A DNA stretch of 64,000 nucleotides, taken from the NCBI RefSeq assembly GCF_004027225.2, contig NC_044289.2:4515761-4579760 (forward strand), given 5' to 3'. How positions within the stretch are numbered: position 1 is the first letter of the stretch; each line of letters begins with the position of its first letter. This DNA is from Strigops habroptila (lineage: Eukaryota; Chordata; Aves; Psittaciformes; Psittacidae). The notes under the pieces were generated by a model. The model worked only from the letters and a program-made list of their open reading frames with translations, was not told where the DNA came from and made no database searches. The position numbers and the translations under genes were made by a program. Positions 20,433 to 31,000 of this stretch are shown here, in pieces.

Positions 20433-22386
20433 TCATCTATAAAATAAAATCCTGCCTTCAGCTGCCAGTCTCTCAATGAGGCTGAATTCAACGTCAGCAT
20501 CGTGGACCCTCGTCCTGCGGAAGGCTCCGGACCAGCGGTTTTCCTCCCAGTAGTGGTGCCAGTTCCCTTCGGTGTCTGCTCCGAAGCCAAACACGGAGAC
20601 CTGCGCACGGCATCAAGAGCTATTGCTGCAGGGCACTGGGCCAGCCCGAGCACACGCACAGGCAGTGCAGTGGTGGCACAGCGGCAGCGCCCAGTCCCGC
20701 GGGTGCACTCACACTCACCTGCTGGCAGACATGCAGGGCAAAGAGCAGGGCCGTGAAGCCGGTGGAGGGGTATCGCCCGTGGTGCTGTGTCCAGTTGTCG
20801 TGGATGTACTTGAGGAAAGCTGGGCTCAGGATCAGCACCTGAGTGGGGAGTGGAGGAGCTATCAGATACTCACCACGCTGTGACAGGACAGCCAGCCCCT
20901 GCCACTAGTGCAGCCATTGGCGCTCCTGCTCACTGGCTCTGCCCACATCCAGCCGAAAACCAGCTCTGAGTGCCCAGTAGGAGCTGGAGCCCTTACCTTG
21001 TTTCTGTCAGCTTTGATGAACTGTTTCACTCTCATGTATGTGCTGCAAAAGCCAGAGGACAGCAGTGAGCAGGGGCACTCCTGCTGCTGGGGCCTCTACT
21101 TTGGAGGCAGCCCTCCAGTGGGGGCAGCCACCATCCCACCCATGGCCACAGACTGCAGCACAGAGGGATGCAAGAACCTGGTCTCACCAGGACCATAGTG
21201 CCCCACTGAGGCACCAGGGTCCATAGGACCACCCCACACCATCCCCAGGGGCTCCAGCACAGTACATGCTGCCCCCCGAAGCCAACGCACTGTGTGAGCT
21301 CTCCAGTGGAGAAGGCACTGGCCACCCACTGCAGGTCCAGTGGCTTGAAGGGGACGAGGACGAGGTGGACGCCAGGCTCAAGGTTCACTGCGCTCTCTGG
21401 GTACATGAAGTGATGGGTTGTTCTCATGCCAACATCCATCTCAAAGCCAGCAATCTTTGCCCTGTTCATCCTAGAGGGCAACAGGAAGGCACATCCTAAA
21501 ACAAAGGTGCACGCCATGCTGGTCCCAGGCTGCCAGTCCCACCAGGAAAGGACATCAGGTCACCCTGATCAGCAGCAAAGAGGGGACATGGCTGACACAG
21601 GATGGCTGGAGGCTGGTGCATGCCAGGGTCCTGGGGAGAGAGGAAGAGCCTAAACCCCTTCAGGTCACCCACCTCAGCACCCAGTCGTGCTCATCAATCC
21701 GCAGCCCATGGCCAGAGCCCTTGAGCCGCCCGGAGTTCCCCACCACCGCACAAGTCCTGCAGTGGTTTGGGTTCCGCATGTTGCCACTTGGAGCCTGGAG
21801 CACAGTGAAGAGCTGCCGAAGTATGGCCTGGAGCTGGACAACCCTTGAGGGACCCTGCAGTGTCTGGGGGGGAAACAGCAGAGATAGGCAGCATCAGCCC
21901 CTGGCGAGTGCCCTGAAAGCAGGGGGAGTCCTGCTCCTCCCAGCAGAGCCCTGGGAAAGGCACAGAAAAACCCAATGGGATGTTAGGAAAAGGGTGCAGG
22001 ACAGCTCCGAGGTGGCGTGGAGGGGATAGTGAATCCTTGCACCCGCTTTGTCCCCACCTTTAATCTTGGTTCTGCCCCACCACAAACAGACCCAGGGAGA
22101 GCTCCGATCTCCCACCCATGCCCCTACTCACCAGCCACCATTGAACGACATCGGAGGAGAGCTCATAGGCTGTGCCTGTCAGCAGAGGCCCCACGGTCGT
22201 GTTGTAGCGGGCATTGAACCACGTGGAGCCGTTGGTGCTGGCGGTGAGGCAGGCAGCAGGGGCGTCAAGGAGGGAGGGAGCCTGAGGGAAGGGGCTGATG
22301 CCATCCCTGGGGGCTTGGAAGCATTGCCACAGGACCAGCAGCAGGCACAGGGCCAGCACCACCTGCATGCGCCTCTGGCACAGCAT
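20433..22386 (-). CDS. ST3Gal1/2-like beta-galactoside alpha-2,3-sialyltransferase
   Basis: This is a Golgi type II enzyme of the GT29 family, expected to transfer sialic acid from CMP-Neu5Ac to the O3 of terminal galactose, probably on Gal-beta1,3-GalNAc as in ST3Gal1/2. Six coding exons: 22132-22386, 21673-21863, 21291-21470, 20997-21042, 20719-20838, 20433-20600. All are GT-AG and in phase, giving 319 aa, slightly shorter than ST3Gal1/2 (about 340-350). A short cytosolic tail precedes the membrane anchor at residues 9-23. Sialylmotif L starts near 119 ([20 protein letters not shown]) and motif S covers [19 protein letters not shown] (244-262). Motif III is HHYWE (279-283) and motif VS is H297-x4-E302. 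C123 and C262 are the expected disulfide pair. N-glycosylation sequons lie at N52, N62 and N239. The stem is short. Family and motifs are certain; the exact orthologue is not, so no symbol is given. Confidence 0.93.
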
Positions 22387-22397
22387 CCTCACACCAT
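22387..22397 (-). promoter_or_regulatory. 5' leader with minimal upstream ORF of the ST3Gal-like gene
   Basis: A candidate acceptor (CTCGCTGCAG) is followed on the minus strand by ATGGTGTGAGG and then the main ATG. If transcribed, ATG GTG TGA forms a two-codon upstream ORF ending two bases before the main start. The upstream non-coding exon was not identified. Confidence 0.4.
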
Positions 22398-22399
22398 CT

Positions 22400-23260
22400 G
22401 CAGCGAGATGTCACAGGGACCAGAGGCAGCAACACCACTGGAACTCTTCCCACCCATCCTCCCTGCCCAGCCTCCCGGGACATCCCTTGGCTGCTCACCA
22501 GTACTGCAGGGGACCTGAAATAGCATGGTTCTCATTTCCTTTTCAAACAGCTTTATTGCTGTGCTCTGCTTCTGGCACTGCCACAGTTACTTAGTGAAGG
22601 TAGGGCTGGCTGGCAGCACGTGCTGTACAAGGAGCTCCTCTTTGCCTGTGACACTTTCAGGGCCTGCAGATTGACCCGTGAACAAGCAGCAAAGCATCGT
22701 CACCCCCTATCACCAGCCAAACCCCTCCAGAGCAGCAGCCCCCTGCCCATGGAGGAGCTCCTCCACCGTGAAGCCCTGCCATCTTCTCCCATGCCTCCAG
22801 CACCAGGCAGCAGCCTCTGGGCACAGAAGCCCCTCGGCCTCCCCACTGGCGCGGTGGGGCAAATCACTCCCTCCTCCGCCTGGGGATTTGCAGCTTCGAG
22901 GGCACTGAATCATTGCCAGGAGGCAGGAGCAGGAGGTACGAACTGCTGTCTGTATGCATGAACCCTTCTTAAATACCCATAATTAAGTGACATTTCTCCA
23001 TCTAAAAGCACTTAAGTAAACCTAAATTCAGAGGGAAAAAAGGTTTTTCTTGTCCTCAGGGAGTTCACAAAGTGCTCAGCCTTTCAGGACCTGCCTCCTG
23101 TGGGCTAAGGAAAGTGTGACAAGGGATGTGGGGGCAGCCTCCATTCTGGGGAGAGATGGAGAAGCAGGAAGGGTGTCCCCTCTATACCGGGGAAGCTGAA
23201 GGAGAGAAACCCCCTCCTGCCCTCACCCTCTGCTTCCCCAGTCGCCCGGGTGCTGTGGCT
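22400..23260. other. Upstream flank of the ST3Gal-like gene, no gene seen
   Basis: This probably contains the promoter and non-coding leader exon(s) of the sialyltransferase, but I cannot place them. A minus-strand AATAAA lies at 22551-22556 without an associated coding exon. Open frames on both strands lack domain features or splice support. Confidence 0.4.
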
Positions 23261-23263
23261 CTT

Positions 23264-23836
23264 TGTCCTGGGTTCAGCTGTAACAGTAATTTTTTCTCCT
23301 CCTTAGTAGCTAGTGCAGTGCTGTGTTTTCAACTTTAGTCTGAGAACAACACTGATAACACGCCCATGTTTTTAGTTCTTGCTAAGTATTGCTTGCTCCA
23401 ATCAAGGACTTTCTCTGTCCTTTCCCATGCTCTGCCAGGGAGGAGGGGAAGCCGTGAGGAAGCAGTGACAGGACACCTGACCCAAACCAGCCAAAGGGGT
23501 ATTCCATCCCACAGCACGTCATGCCCGGTATATAAACTGAGGGGAGTTGCCCAGAAGGGCCAGATCACTGCTCGGGTTGGGCTGGGTATCAGTCGGCGGG
23601 TGGTGAGCAGTTGTATCCTCTCCCCTTGCTATTTCCCTTGTCATTATTATCATTGGTGGTAGCAGTAGTGATTTTGTATTATACCTTAGTTACTGGGCTG
23701 CTCTTATCTCAACCCGTGGGATTTACATTCTTTCGATTCTCCTCCCCATCCCTCCGGGAGCAGGGGGAGGAAGAAGGTGGGGAGCGAGTGAGTGGCTGCG
23801 TGGTTCTGAGTTGCCGGCTAGGCTCAAACCACGACA
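23264..23836 (+). mobile_element. Solo LTR of an avian endogenous retrovirus (copy 1)
   Basis: The element starts TGTCCTGGGTTCAGCTGTAA and ends CTCAAACCACGACA, so it has TG...CA termini and is 573 bp. It carries a TATA box (TATATAAA, 23529-23536) and the characteristic avian LTR text around GCAGTGCTGTGTTTTCAACT. The flanks CTCTT and CTCCT are a possible imperfect 5-bp target duplication. No primer-binding site or internal gene follows, so it is a solo LTR. The ERV class was not determined. Confidence 0.85.
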
Positions 23837-24925
23837 CTCCTGCAGCACAGACGTACCTGCTTGCCGTGGTGTCCAACCAACTGCACTCAAATACGAGCCA
23901 CAGGACACACTCCTGACAGTAAAGCTGCTGATCCGGGTGTCCAGGCAAGGGGCAGAAGCAGGAGATGGTGGGGACTGGTTGGATGATCCTGGGTCGCCAC
24001 AGCAGGTCGTGCTGCAAGCCTGCCCTTCCAAAACACAACTGAACCATCAGCTCTTCTTGAAGAGAAGCACAAACAAGTCGTCACCACCGCATCGGAAACA
24101 CAGATGTGGGTGCTCCCAAGCAGGAAGCAGCTATGAAATGTCATCTCCTCACCCCACAGGCTTAGGGGCATGCTGAAGGCCCCCAGTGCCCTCTCTGCTG
24201 GAGGCTGCATGGTGGTGCCAGCAGCTCCATTAAGCCCTGAGCCAGGGGATTCAGGCAGTGCAGTGAATATTTCATGAAGCTCTTTGCAGTCACCATCGTT
24301 TGGGAGGGCAGGGCTCTGCCAGGCAGAGCTGAGCAGCCCATCTCCCTGTCTGTGCCCATGTGCAGCCCCTGCTCCATGGATAGGACCTCTCCACCTGCAC
24401 CCACACCTCCATGACAGCTAAAACGCCTCCTTCCCCCTGCCCCATGCCCACAAGTGCCCTCGCCTTGGGGGTCCCCAGCCCAGTGCCATCAACCACAAGT
24501 CACTGCTGCTGCCTCAGCCCCAAAGGACATCGCCAGGAGCTCCCCAAGCCCCACAGCCAGGAAAGAGACCCCAGCCAACTGTCCCCAGGGCCCCTCACCT
24601 TCTTGGAGGAAGCACTGCTGAGCAGGACCAGGTTGTTGCAAGCTGCAAAGACCACCACAGGAAGAGGAAGCGTTGTACCGTGACGTGGCAGAAAACAGCC
24701 TTGAGATGAGTGGCACAGCGAGGTCAGAGCTGCTGTCCCTCCTGCCATGGTACCCACCACCCTGGTGTCCCAGCACAGCCCCAGCACACCATGGCAGCCA
24801 CTGGTCTTGCTGGATTTGGTTGCCCTGGCCATGTTCCCAGGCTGAACCAGGAAATTCATCATTGCAATGTTCCTCTGGGTGTGGGAGAAGCTGCATAGAG
24901 TGGAACTGCCCTCCTGCTCCTGAGG
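23837..24925. other. Intergenic, no gene seen
   Basis: G+C-moderate sequence with overlapping open frames on both strands but no recognisable domain, conserved motif or coherent exon chain. There is no retroviral internal sequence after the LTR. Confidence 0.5.
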
Positions 24926-25090
24926 GTCATAGAATCACAGACTGGTTTGGGTTAGAAAGGACCTTAAGATCATCTAGTTCCAAGCCCCCTGCTATGGGCA
25001 GGGACACCACACACTAGACCATGTCACCTAAGGCTCTGTCCAACCTGGCCTTGAACTCTGCCAGGGATAGAGCATTCACAGCTTCCTGGG
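24926..25090 (-). mobile_element. CR1 3'-end fragment
   Basis: The antisense CR1 tail signature is clear: CATAGAATCACAGACTGGTT, then GACCTTAAGATCATCTAGTT and CAACCTGGCCTTGAACTCTG. It is 5'-truncated and the distal boundary is approximate. Confidence 0.87.
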
Positions 25091-27555
25091 ATGTCTCATC
25101 TCCTGCAGACACTGATAACCAGCAATATGAAGGTCTCATCCAGCTGGTTTCTCTTCCTCACCTGAATGGGATTTGGGCTCAGAGAGGGCAGAGAAAAGCT
25201 GTGAAATGTGCCTCAGCGATGGGGAAAACACAGCTAGTGGAGAAAAGCTGTGTAAGCCGAACTGTAAGTAATGTTATCTGAGGGGAGGTCAGCCCTCTTG
25301 GCCTGAGAGGAGGTTTGGTGCCTGAGGGAGAGTGGTGAAGAGGAACGTATAACAACTCAAACCAAGCAGCCCTGTGAAATACACAGCACCAAAGAGACGG
25401 TGTTTACTGGTAGCAGGCTCAAAAGGCCTCTCCACCATTGCTGTGAGGGGACAGGCACCAGAGGAGCAATGCCCTGAGCTGCCACAGAGCACGTTTTCTG
25501 GAGCACACACAGTGAAACCCGGGTGGGAGGAATTAGGGATGGCTCAGGCGCCACAGGGTGGTGCTGGCTCCACAGCACTTGTTCGCGTCTCATTTTATTT
25601 CTCTTTCCCACCTAGCTGTTGTATTGGGTACAATAGTAATTAGTAGTTCATGTCCAAACCCCAAATTCAGTTGCAACTGCTTGAACTCATAGCCGCAGAT
25701 TGGCATTAATTTATCAGACCTTAATGAGTCGGTAATGTCATGTAAAAGAAAACTGGATTTAACAACTACTTTAATTGCAATAGCACACACTGAGTGTGCT
25801 CAGCCCTCAGCAGAGGCCCCTTTACCAGGGGTTTGCATGCCAGCTCCAGAGCCTCTGCCCCCAGCTCCCCATCCTGCTCTGCTCGAGAGGCAGCAGGAGC
25901 ACAGAGATGGCCAGGAGGAGAGAAGTGTGTTAGGGAAGAGGGTAATACGGGGGAAAAAAACCCCAAGCTAATGACATAGACCTTTGTGCAGAGGTTAAAA
26001 ATGAAGCAATAATACCTTTACACAGGCTTCCAGCCACATGCCGCATCTCAAAGCAGGAATAAAGCAGAGAAAGCGCAGCTGGCTGTGGGCAGAGGGAAGC
26101 TGATGGAGTTATCGCTCCTCCTGAATGCAGCCTCAGCAGCAGCGTGAGAAATACATCATGTGGTGCCCCCGTGGCCCCTAAAACACGTGGCCACTGCTTT
26201 CCTCCTCCTGGCTGGAATCGTGGATGATGACTGGGGTTTCCTAACACCTCCCAATGGGATGGGGAGCAGCAGGGATGATGCATGAGCCAAGTTTGCCAGG
26301 TCTCTGCGGCTCACAGCAAACTCCCTGGCTGACACTAACTGGTGAACATGGTGGTTTTAAGCTCCCTGCAGGCAAAGGAGGAATTAAAGCTTGTGCGTGG
26401 GTTGAAGGATTTATCTTCCACCCTTTCAGAAAGCCTCCAAGAGGAGGTTTGTGGAGGGAGCAGGGTTGTGGGTGCTGGTGGGACATGTCCCTCTTGGAAT
26501 TGAGGAAAGCAAGCAAACAGGAACTTCTGGGGTCTCTTGATTTTTCAGCTACAGGGGAGCTGGGGTCTTCCCTGGGATTTGGGGTGGGGAGAGACAAATT
26601 CAGACCATGTCTCCTCCATGGGGATGCAGGGCTAGATGCTCAAGAGCAAAGGACTGGCCTTAAAGTTGGACCAACACCAGGGGCTCTCAGAGGTGTGCAG
26701 TACAGCAGGAGTTCTGCACAGCTCCAGCTCTTCCTCTTTGCAGGAACTACCCGCAAAACTGAGCAGGACTCCTGGGCAGAGGGAAAGATGTGTGTAAAAG
26801 CCTCATGAGCTGAAATCCCACAGCACATGCTCCTGGAATAAGGTTCAGTAAATGCAGTGGGGGAATTCCCACCTGTGCAGCAGCCATCGGACAGGTAGGA
26901 ACTGCCATTATCTTTTAAATGGCTTTAAGTGGCTCAGTGTAATGGGACTGGTTTTATCCTTTTACTCTTTGCCTAGGGGAGGGTTGAGCTTTATCCTGCC
27001 TTGTGAGCTTGAGAAATTTATGTAGCTAACTTTCTGTTCTTCGAGGTGATTTCCTCTCCTTTGGGTGCCTTCATGGGATGGTTTCCTTCATCTTTTCCTT
27101 CCCTGGTACCATTTCACTTGTGTTCTCCTGCCCTGCAGAGCTTCGGTCACTGTTGTCACGGAGGAGAGCAGTGATAAAAATTGATCTTTTCTGAGCACAT
27201 ACTTGTTACTAAGGCTGATGCATGGAGGATCCTTCAGCCCTACTTCTGCTTTGGTTGTGTGTGGAATGGGGATGCTGTGGCAATAAGCTAAAGTCCAGTT
27301 AAAGCCCAGCATTTAGTCTATAGCAGCTCTGCATCATGGACTCTTCCACAAAGATGTTATCCAGGTGCCAGGGGAGAGCAGGGAGCAACCCATGGGAGAC
27401 CAGGGATCACTCCACTCACTATCTAAGGCTTTCATGCTGTTTACACCAACAAGAGGCTTTTCTTAGCCATATCTCTGCTAAGGTGTTTAAGACATCGTTA
27501 ATTCATCACTGAGTTTCCAAAGGCAGGGATCTGCTGGTGGGAGGGCAGTTGGAAC
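25090..27555. other. Intergenic, no gene or repeat recognised
   Basis: Scattered open frames on both strands overlap one another and have no recognisable domains. I see no exon chain, tRNA-like fold or transposon signature. Confidence 0.5.
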
Positions 27556-27558
27556 TGC

Positions 27559-28084
27559 TGTCCTGGTTTCAGCTATAACAGTTATTTTTCTTCCTAGTAG
27601 CCAGTGCAGTGCTGTGTTTTGGCTTTAGTCTAAGAACAATGCTGATAACACACCCATGTTTTAGTTGCTGCTCAGTAGCACTTACCCTGATCAAGGACTT
27701 TTCAGTCTCATGCTCTGCCAGTGAGGAGGGGCACAAGAAGCCAGGAGGGAGCAGAGACAGGACACCTGACCCCAACTAGCCAAAGGGATATTCCTTTGGC
27801 CCGTCATGCCCAGTATAGAAACTGGGGGGAGTTGGCTGAGAGGGGCCTAGTGCTTCTTGGGTCGGGCTGGGTATTGGTCAGCAGGTGGTGATCAACTGTA
27901 TTGTGCGTCATTTGCATCTCCTGAGCTTTCATTTCTTCTTTTGTTTTTTCCTGTTACTATTACTGTTGTTGTTGGTATTCTTTCTATTATTACTGTATTT
28001 TATTTTAGTTATTAAAGTTAATAGTTATCAGCTCAAGGTGAGTGAGTGGCTGTGTTGCGCTGAGTTACCGGCTGGGTCTAAACC
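27559..28084 (+). mobile_element. Solo LTR related to copy 1 (copy 2)
   Basis: The 5' end is TGTCCTGGTTTCAGCTATAA, and it shares GCAGTGCTGTGTTTTGGCTT and the closing text GAGTTACCGGCTGGGTCTAAACC in order with copy 1. The terminus is degraded (no CACGACA), and the TATA-like box is mutated to TATAGAAA near 27814. The orientation is the same as copy 1, about 3.7 kb apart. No retroviral gene or polypurine tract precedes it, so the two are probably independent insertions rather than ends of one provirus. Confidence 0.82.
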
Positions 28085-31000
28085 AGCTCCCCGTGTGTGC
28101 ATCTTCCATCCTCCCATCCTGCTGCACTTTCTGCAACAAGCATCCCCTATGCTCCAGCAGCAGGAAGCTGGCGGCATCACAACAAGATGGGGAAAAATAG
28201 CTTTTTATCCAAGTGAGCTTCAATGTAGAGCCCGGGGGTCTTTCTGGTGCCCATGCAAAAGCTCCTCCTGGCAATGCAGGCAGGAGCACTGTGTCATCCT
28301 ACCCCCACCATTGCTCCATGCTCTGGCTCCTGACCATGAGCTGAGCCTCTGCTTTATAAATGGGTGTGCAAAAAAACTGTGAGCCTAGCACAGCTTCCCA
28401 GGAAGTTATTCTGCAGCCTCTGCAGACGAAGTCACTTTCTCTTTAGCTTAAGGCCTGGGTAAGGAGCTAATTATTTGGACCTAAGCTTAAAACTGTTTCC
28501 ACAAAGATGGATTTGTGATTCTTGCCTGCTTCCCCCTAGAGGATTGCAACCTCATTTTGTTCCTCATGAACTTCTGCTGAGGTGTAAAATAACAACAATA
28601 TTGAACGCTAAAATCACTGAAGAATGGATTAAATTGTAATGCAATCAGCCTGAAAGACCCTCTGTCTGCAAGCAGCAGCATTAGGCTGTCCTGGGAGCGG
28701 GCAGCCTGTGTGGGATTACCCAGCCTGGCCGGATGCTTTGTCTTCGCCGGGAAACTGTATTTCTTGGGCAGAAAGATTACTTTATCAGCTGCAAGTGTGT
28801 TCCTCGGGTGCCTTGGCATCACCCTGCCTAGGCCAGAACTCACTCTAGGAAAAACTATATAAACCCATGACAAAAAAAGACAGTGATGGCAATGCATATT
28901 TTGAGGTCTGCAGCACATTCTCAGGGAGGATTGCTTCCAACTTGCCATCTCTGTGTGGACTTTAAATCACAATTTGAGAAGCAAGCCCTGTCTGGGGGCT
29001 GTTAATGTGTGTTTGTGTAGGATTTAGCATAGCAGGGCTCCAATCCCCACTGAGACTTTCAAGAATAAGCTCCTATTAATAACTAGGACACATCCCATGG
29101 GATGATTTTCAGGCATTTGAAATACCCTGGACCACAGCCTCGCAGCCCTCTCACAGCTCGGGGACAGGGCTGGGTCCTGCCCTGCTCCCTGTCCCGCTGA
29201 GCCCTTCACCCCGGGGTCCAACACTGCTCCTCCGTTCACCCCATGCCACTGCATCTCACTCGCAGGGAAAACAGGGATTATTTCTCCAGCAGTGACCTGG
29301 GGCTCTGCTGGAATGCTGTATGGTAACTTCATAGGAGACAAGTTGTTTCACAAGTGCCAATGAAAAGAGACTTTGTGTTCCTTGTGGTTCCTTGTAGCTG
29401 ACTGTAAATCCTCTTGGAGGTTGGTTCCTTGTTCAGTGCAGGTTTGAGGTCTCTACTATGGAGACACCTTTTTGCCTATATAAATTCTTGTTTATCTGCT
29501 CCTTGAATGAAGTGTCTGAGCTGACAAAGCTCTTCTTTGGTCCCTTATTTTTCACAAAAGGTGCAGCAACTTAATTCTCTTTCTGGCTGTGTTTAATTTA
29601 GCTGCTCCTCATCAATCTGTGCAGAACAGAAGGGAAGCAGGAAAGGGAATGCCGGCATCACAAGGGTGTTTTTTCTTAGAAATCCTGCTACAAAGACAAC
29701 TCCTTTCTGGACATGACCCAGTGTTACTCTCTGCTCCATGCTTAGCCCCAAAAGGACCCTGAGTATTATTCAGCCATGCTTATTAAGATGCTTTGAGAAA
29801 AGTGATTCTTGAGGATCCTGCCCTGATACACTCCTGCAGAAGGTAGGCTGAGCCTGGCCTTGGCCCTTTGGCTGTTCATCTATGTTGTCCTGAGGTAGTG
29901 AAATGGAGAGTTTCTCTTAAAAAAAGCCGCCTTCTGCCTCGGCTGAAGTCTGTAGGTTTACTGCAGCCTCTCCCAAGCAGGGGGGAGCCCAGATGATGGG
30001 GACTGAGCTTCTGTCTGCAGAAGGGTGGTATGGCCAGTGGCTCCCCCAGTGACTGGATATAACTTCCAATTTATCTGTAGTCTCACTTTCTTGGTTTTTT
30101 GCTAAGTCTGTTTGAAAAGTTTTTTGTTTTCTTTTTTTAGGGCTGTTTTGGGCTTGTGTTCTAATATATTTTTTGTGAAAAGGTTGCTGAACTGAAATGG
30201 TGCTTTCTTTGCAAAATGGGAAGTTGAGTGGGTCCCCCCTTCTGCTGCATGTGCAATTACCTCGGTGCCAAGAGGGTCCTTCTGCAAAGCGTAAGGACAA
30301 AAGGGGGCGACAAAAAGCAAACTGAAACAGGACAAATGGAAACCCAAGATGCTCAGTGAAATATTTAGTGAACCATTTTGAGCAAGGAAAAGGTTGTTCC
30401 TCTTCTATTTATTATAAGGTTGGGAAGTGAGGCACTGCCTGCTTTCAGAGGGCTGAATACCTGTGGTAAAGCCATGCTTTCTATTTGCACATTGCCTTGC
30501 ATTAAGACAGGGGAAGATGAGAAAATACTTTTGATCAGAAGCACTTAGGTAACAGAAGTCTCCTGTACAAGCGTGTTTTCCTGCTCTGATGTACTTAGGA
30601 GCGTATTTCAGCCAGGGCTGGTAGCAGGGGTGATGCACAGCTGGTGGTGGCATCTCGCACAGGCAGACCCCTCCTGGGGAGCTGAGGTAATGGAGATTTC
30701 ATGTCAGCCTTGTCCCAGGTGCCCCGAGCCAGCACGGCCACTGCGCTGCAGTGATGTTTGGTTGTTCTGGGATGGGTGTTTGCTCTTGGCTGCATGTCTT
30801 TTACAAGGGCACAAATGTAATGTCAAAAGAAACCACTTTGGTAATGTACTCAAAAGTTAAATATTTTATGCAGAACTATAGTAAATGTGATGTATTTCCT
30901 CCTTGACATACTTTGCTTTTTGCCCAAGGTCTGGGGTTCGGGGCTGTATTCTTACATCCTCTCCTCCCCAGGGTCTCGTGTGCCTTTTTCGCAAGATGCT

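Noticed and set aside
24489-24896. A 135-aa minus-strand open frame upstream of the sialyltransferase, considered as an extra exon or gene
   Set aside because: The peptide is Gly/Ser/Gln-rich without family features, with overlapping frames on both strands and no splice link to 22386.
26254-26808. A 184-aa plus-strand open frame in the intergenic region
   Set aside because: No recognised domain or splice partner, and an equally open frame overlaps on the opposite strand.
23264-28084. A full-length endogenous provirus bounded by the two LTRs
   Set aside because: The 3.7-kb interval has no primer-binding site, polypurine tract, or gag or pol similarity that I can see, and the two LTRs differ in the state of their ends.
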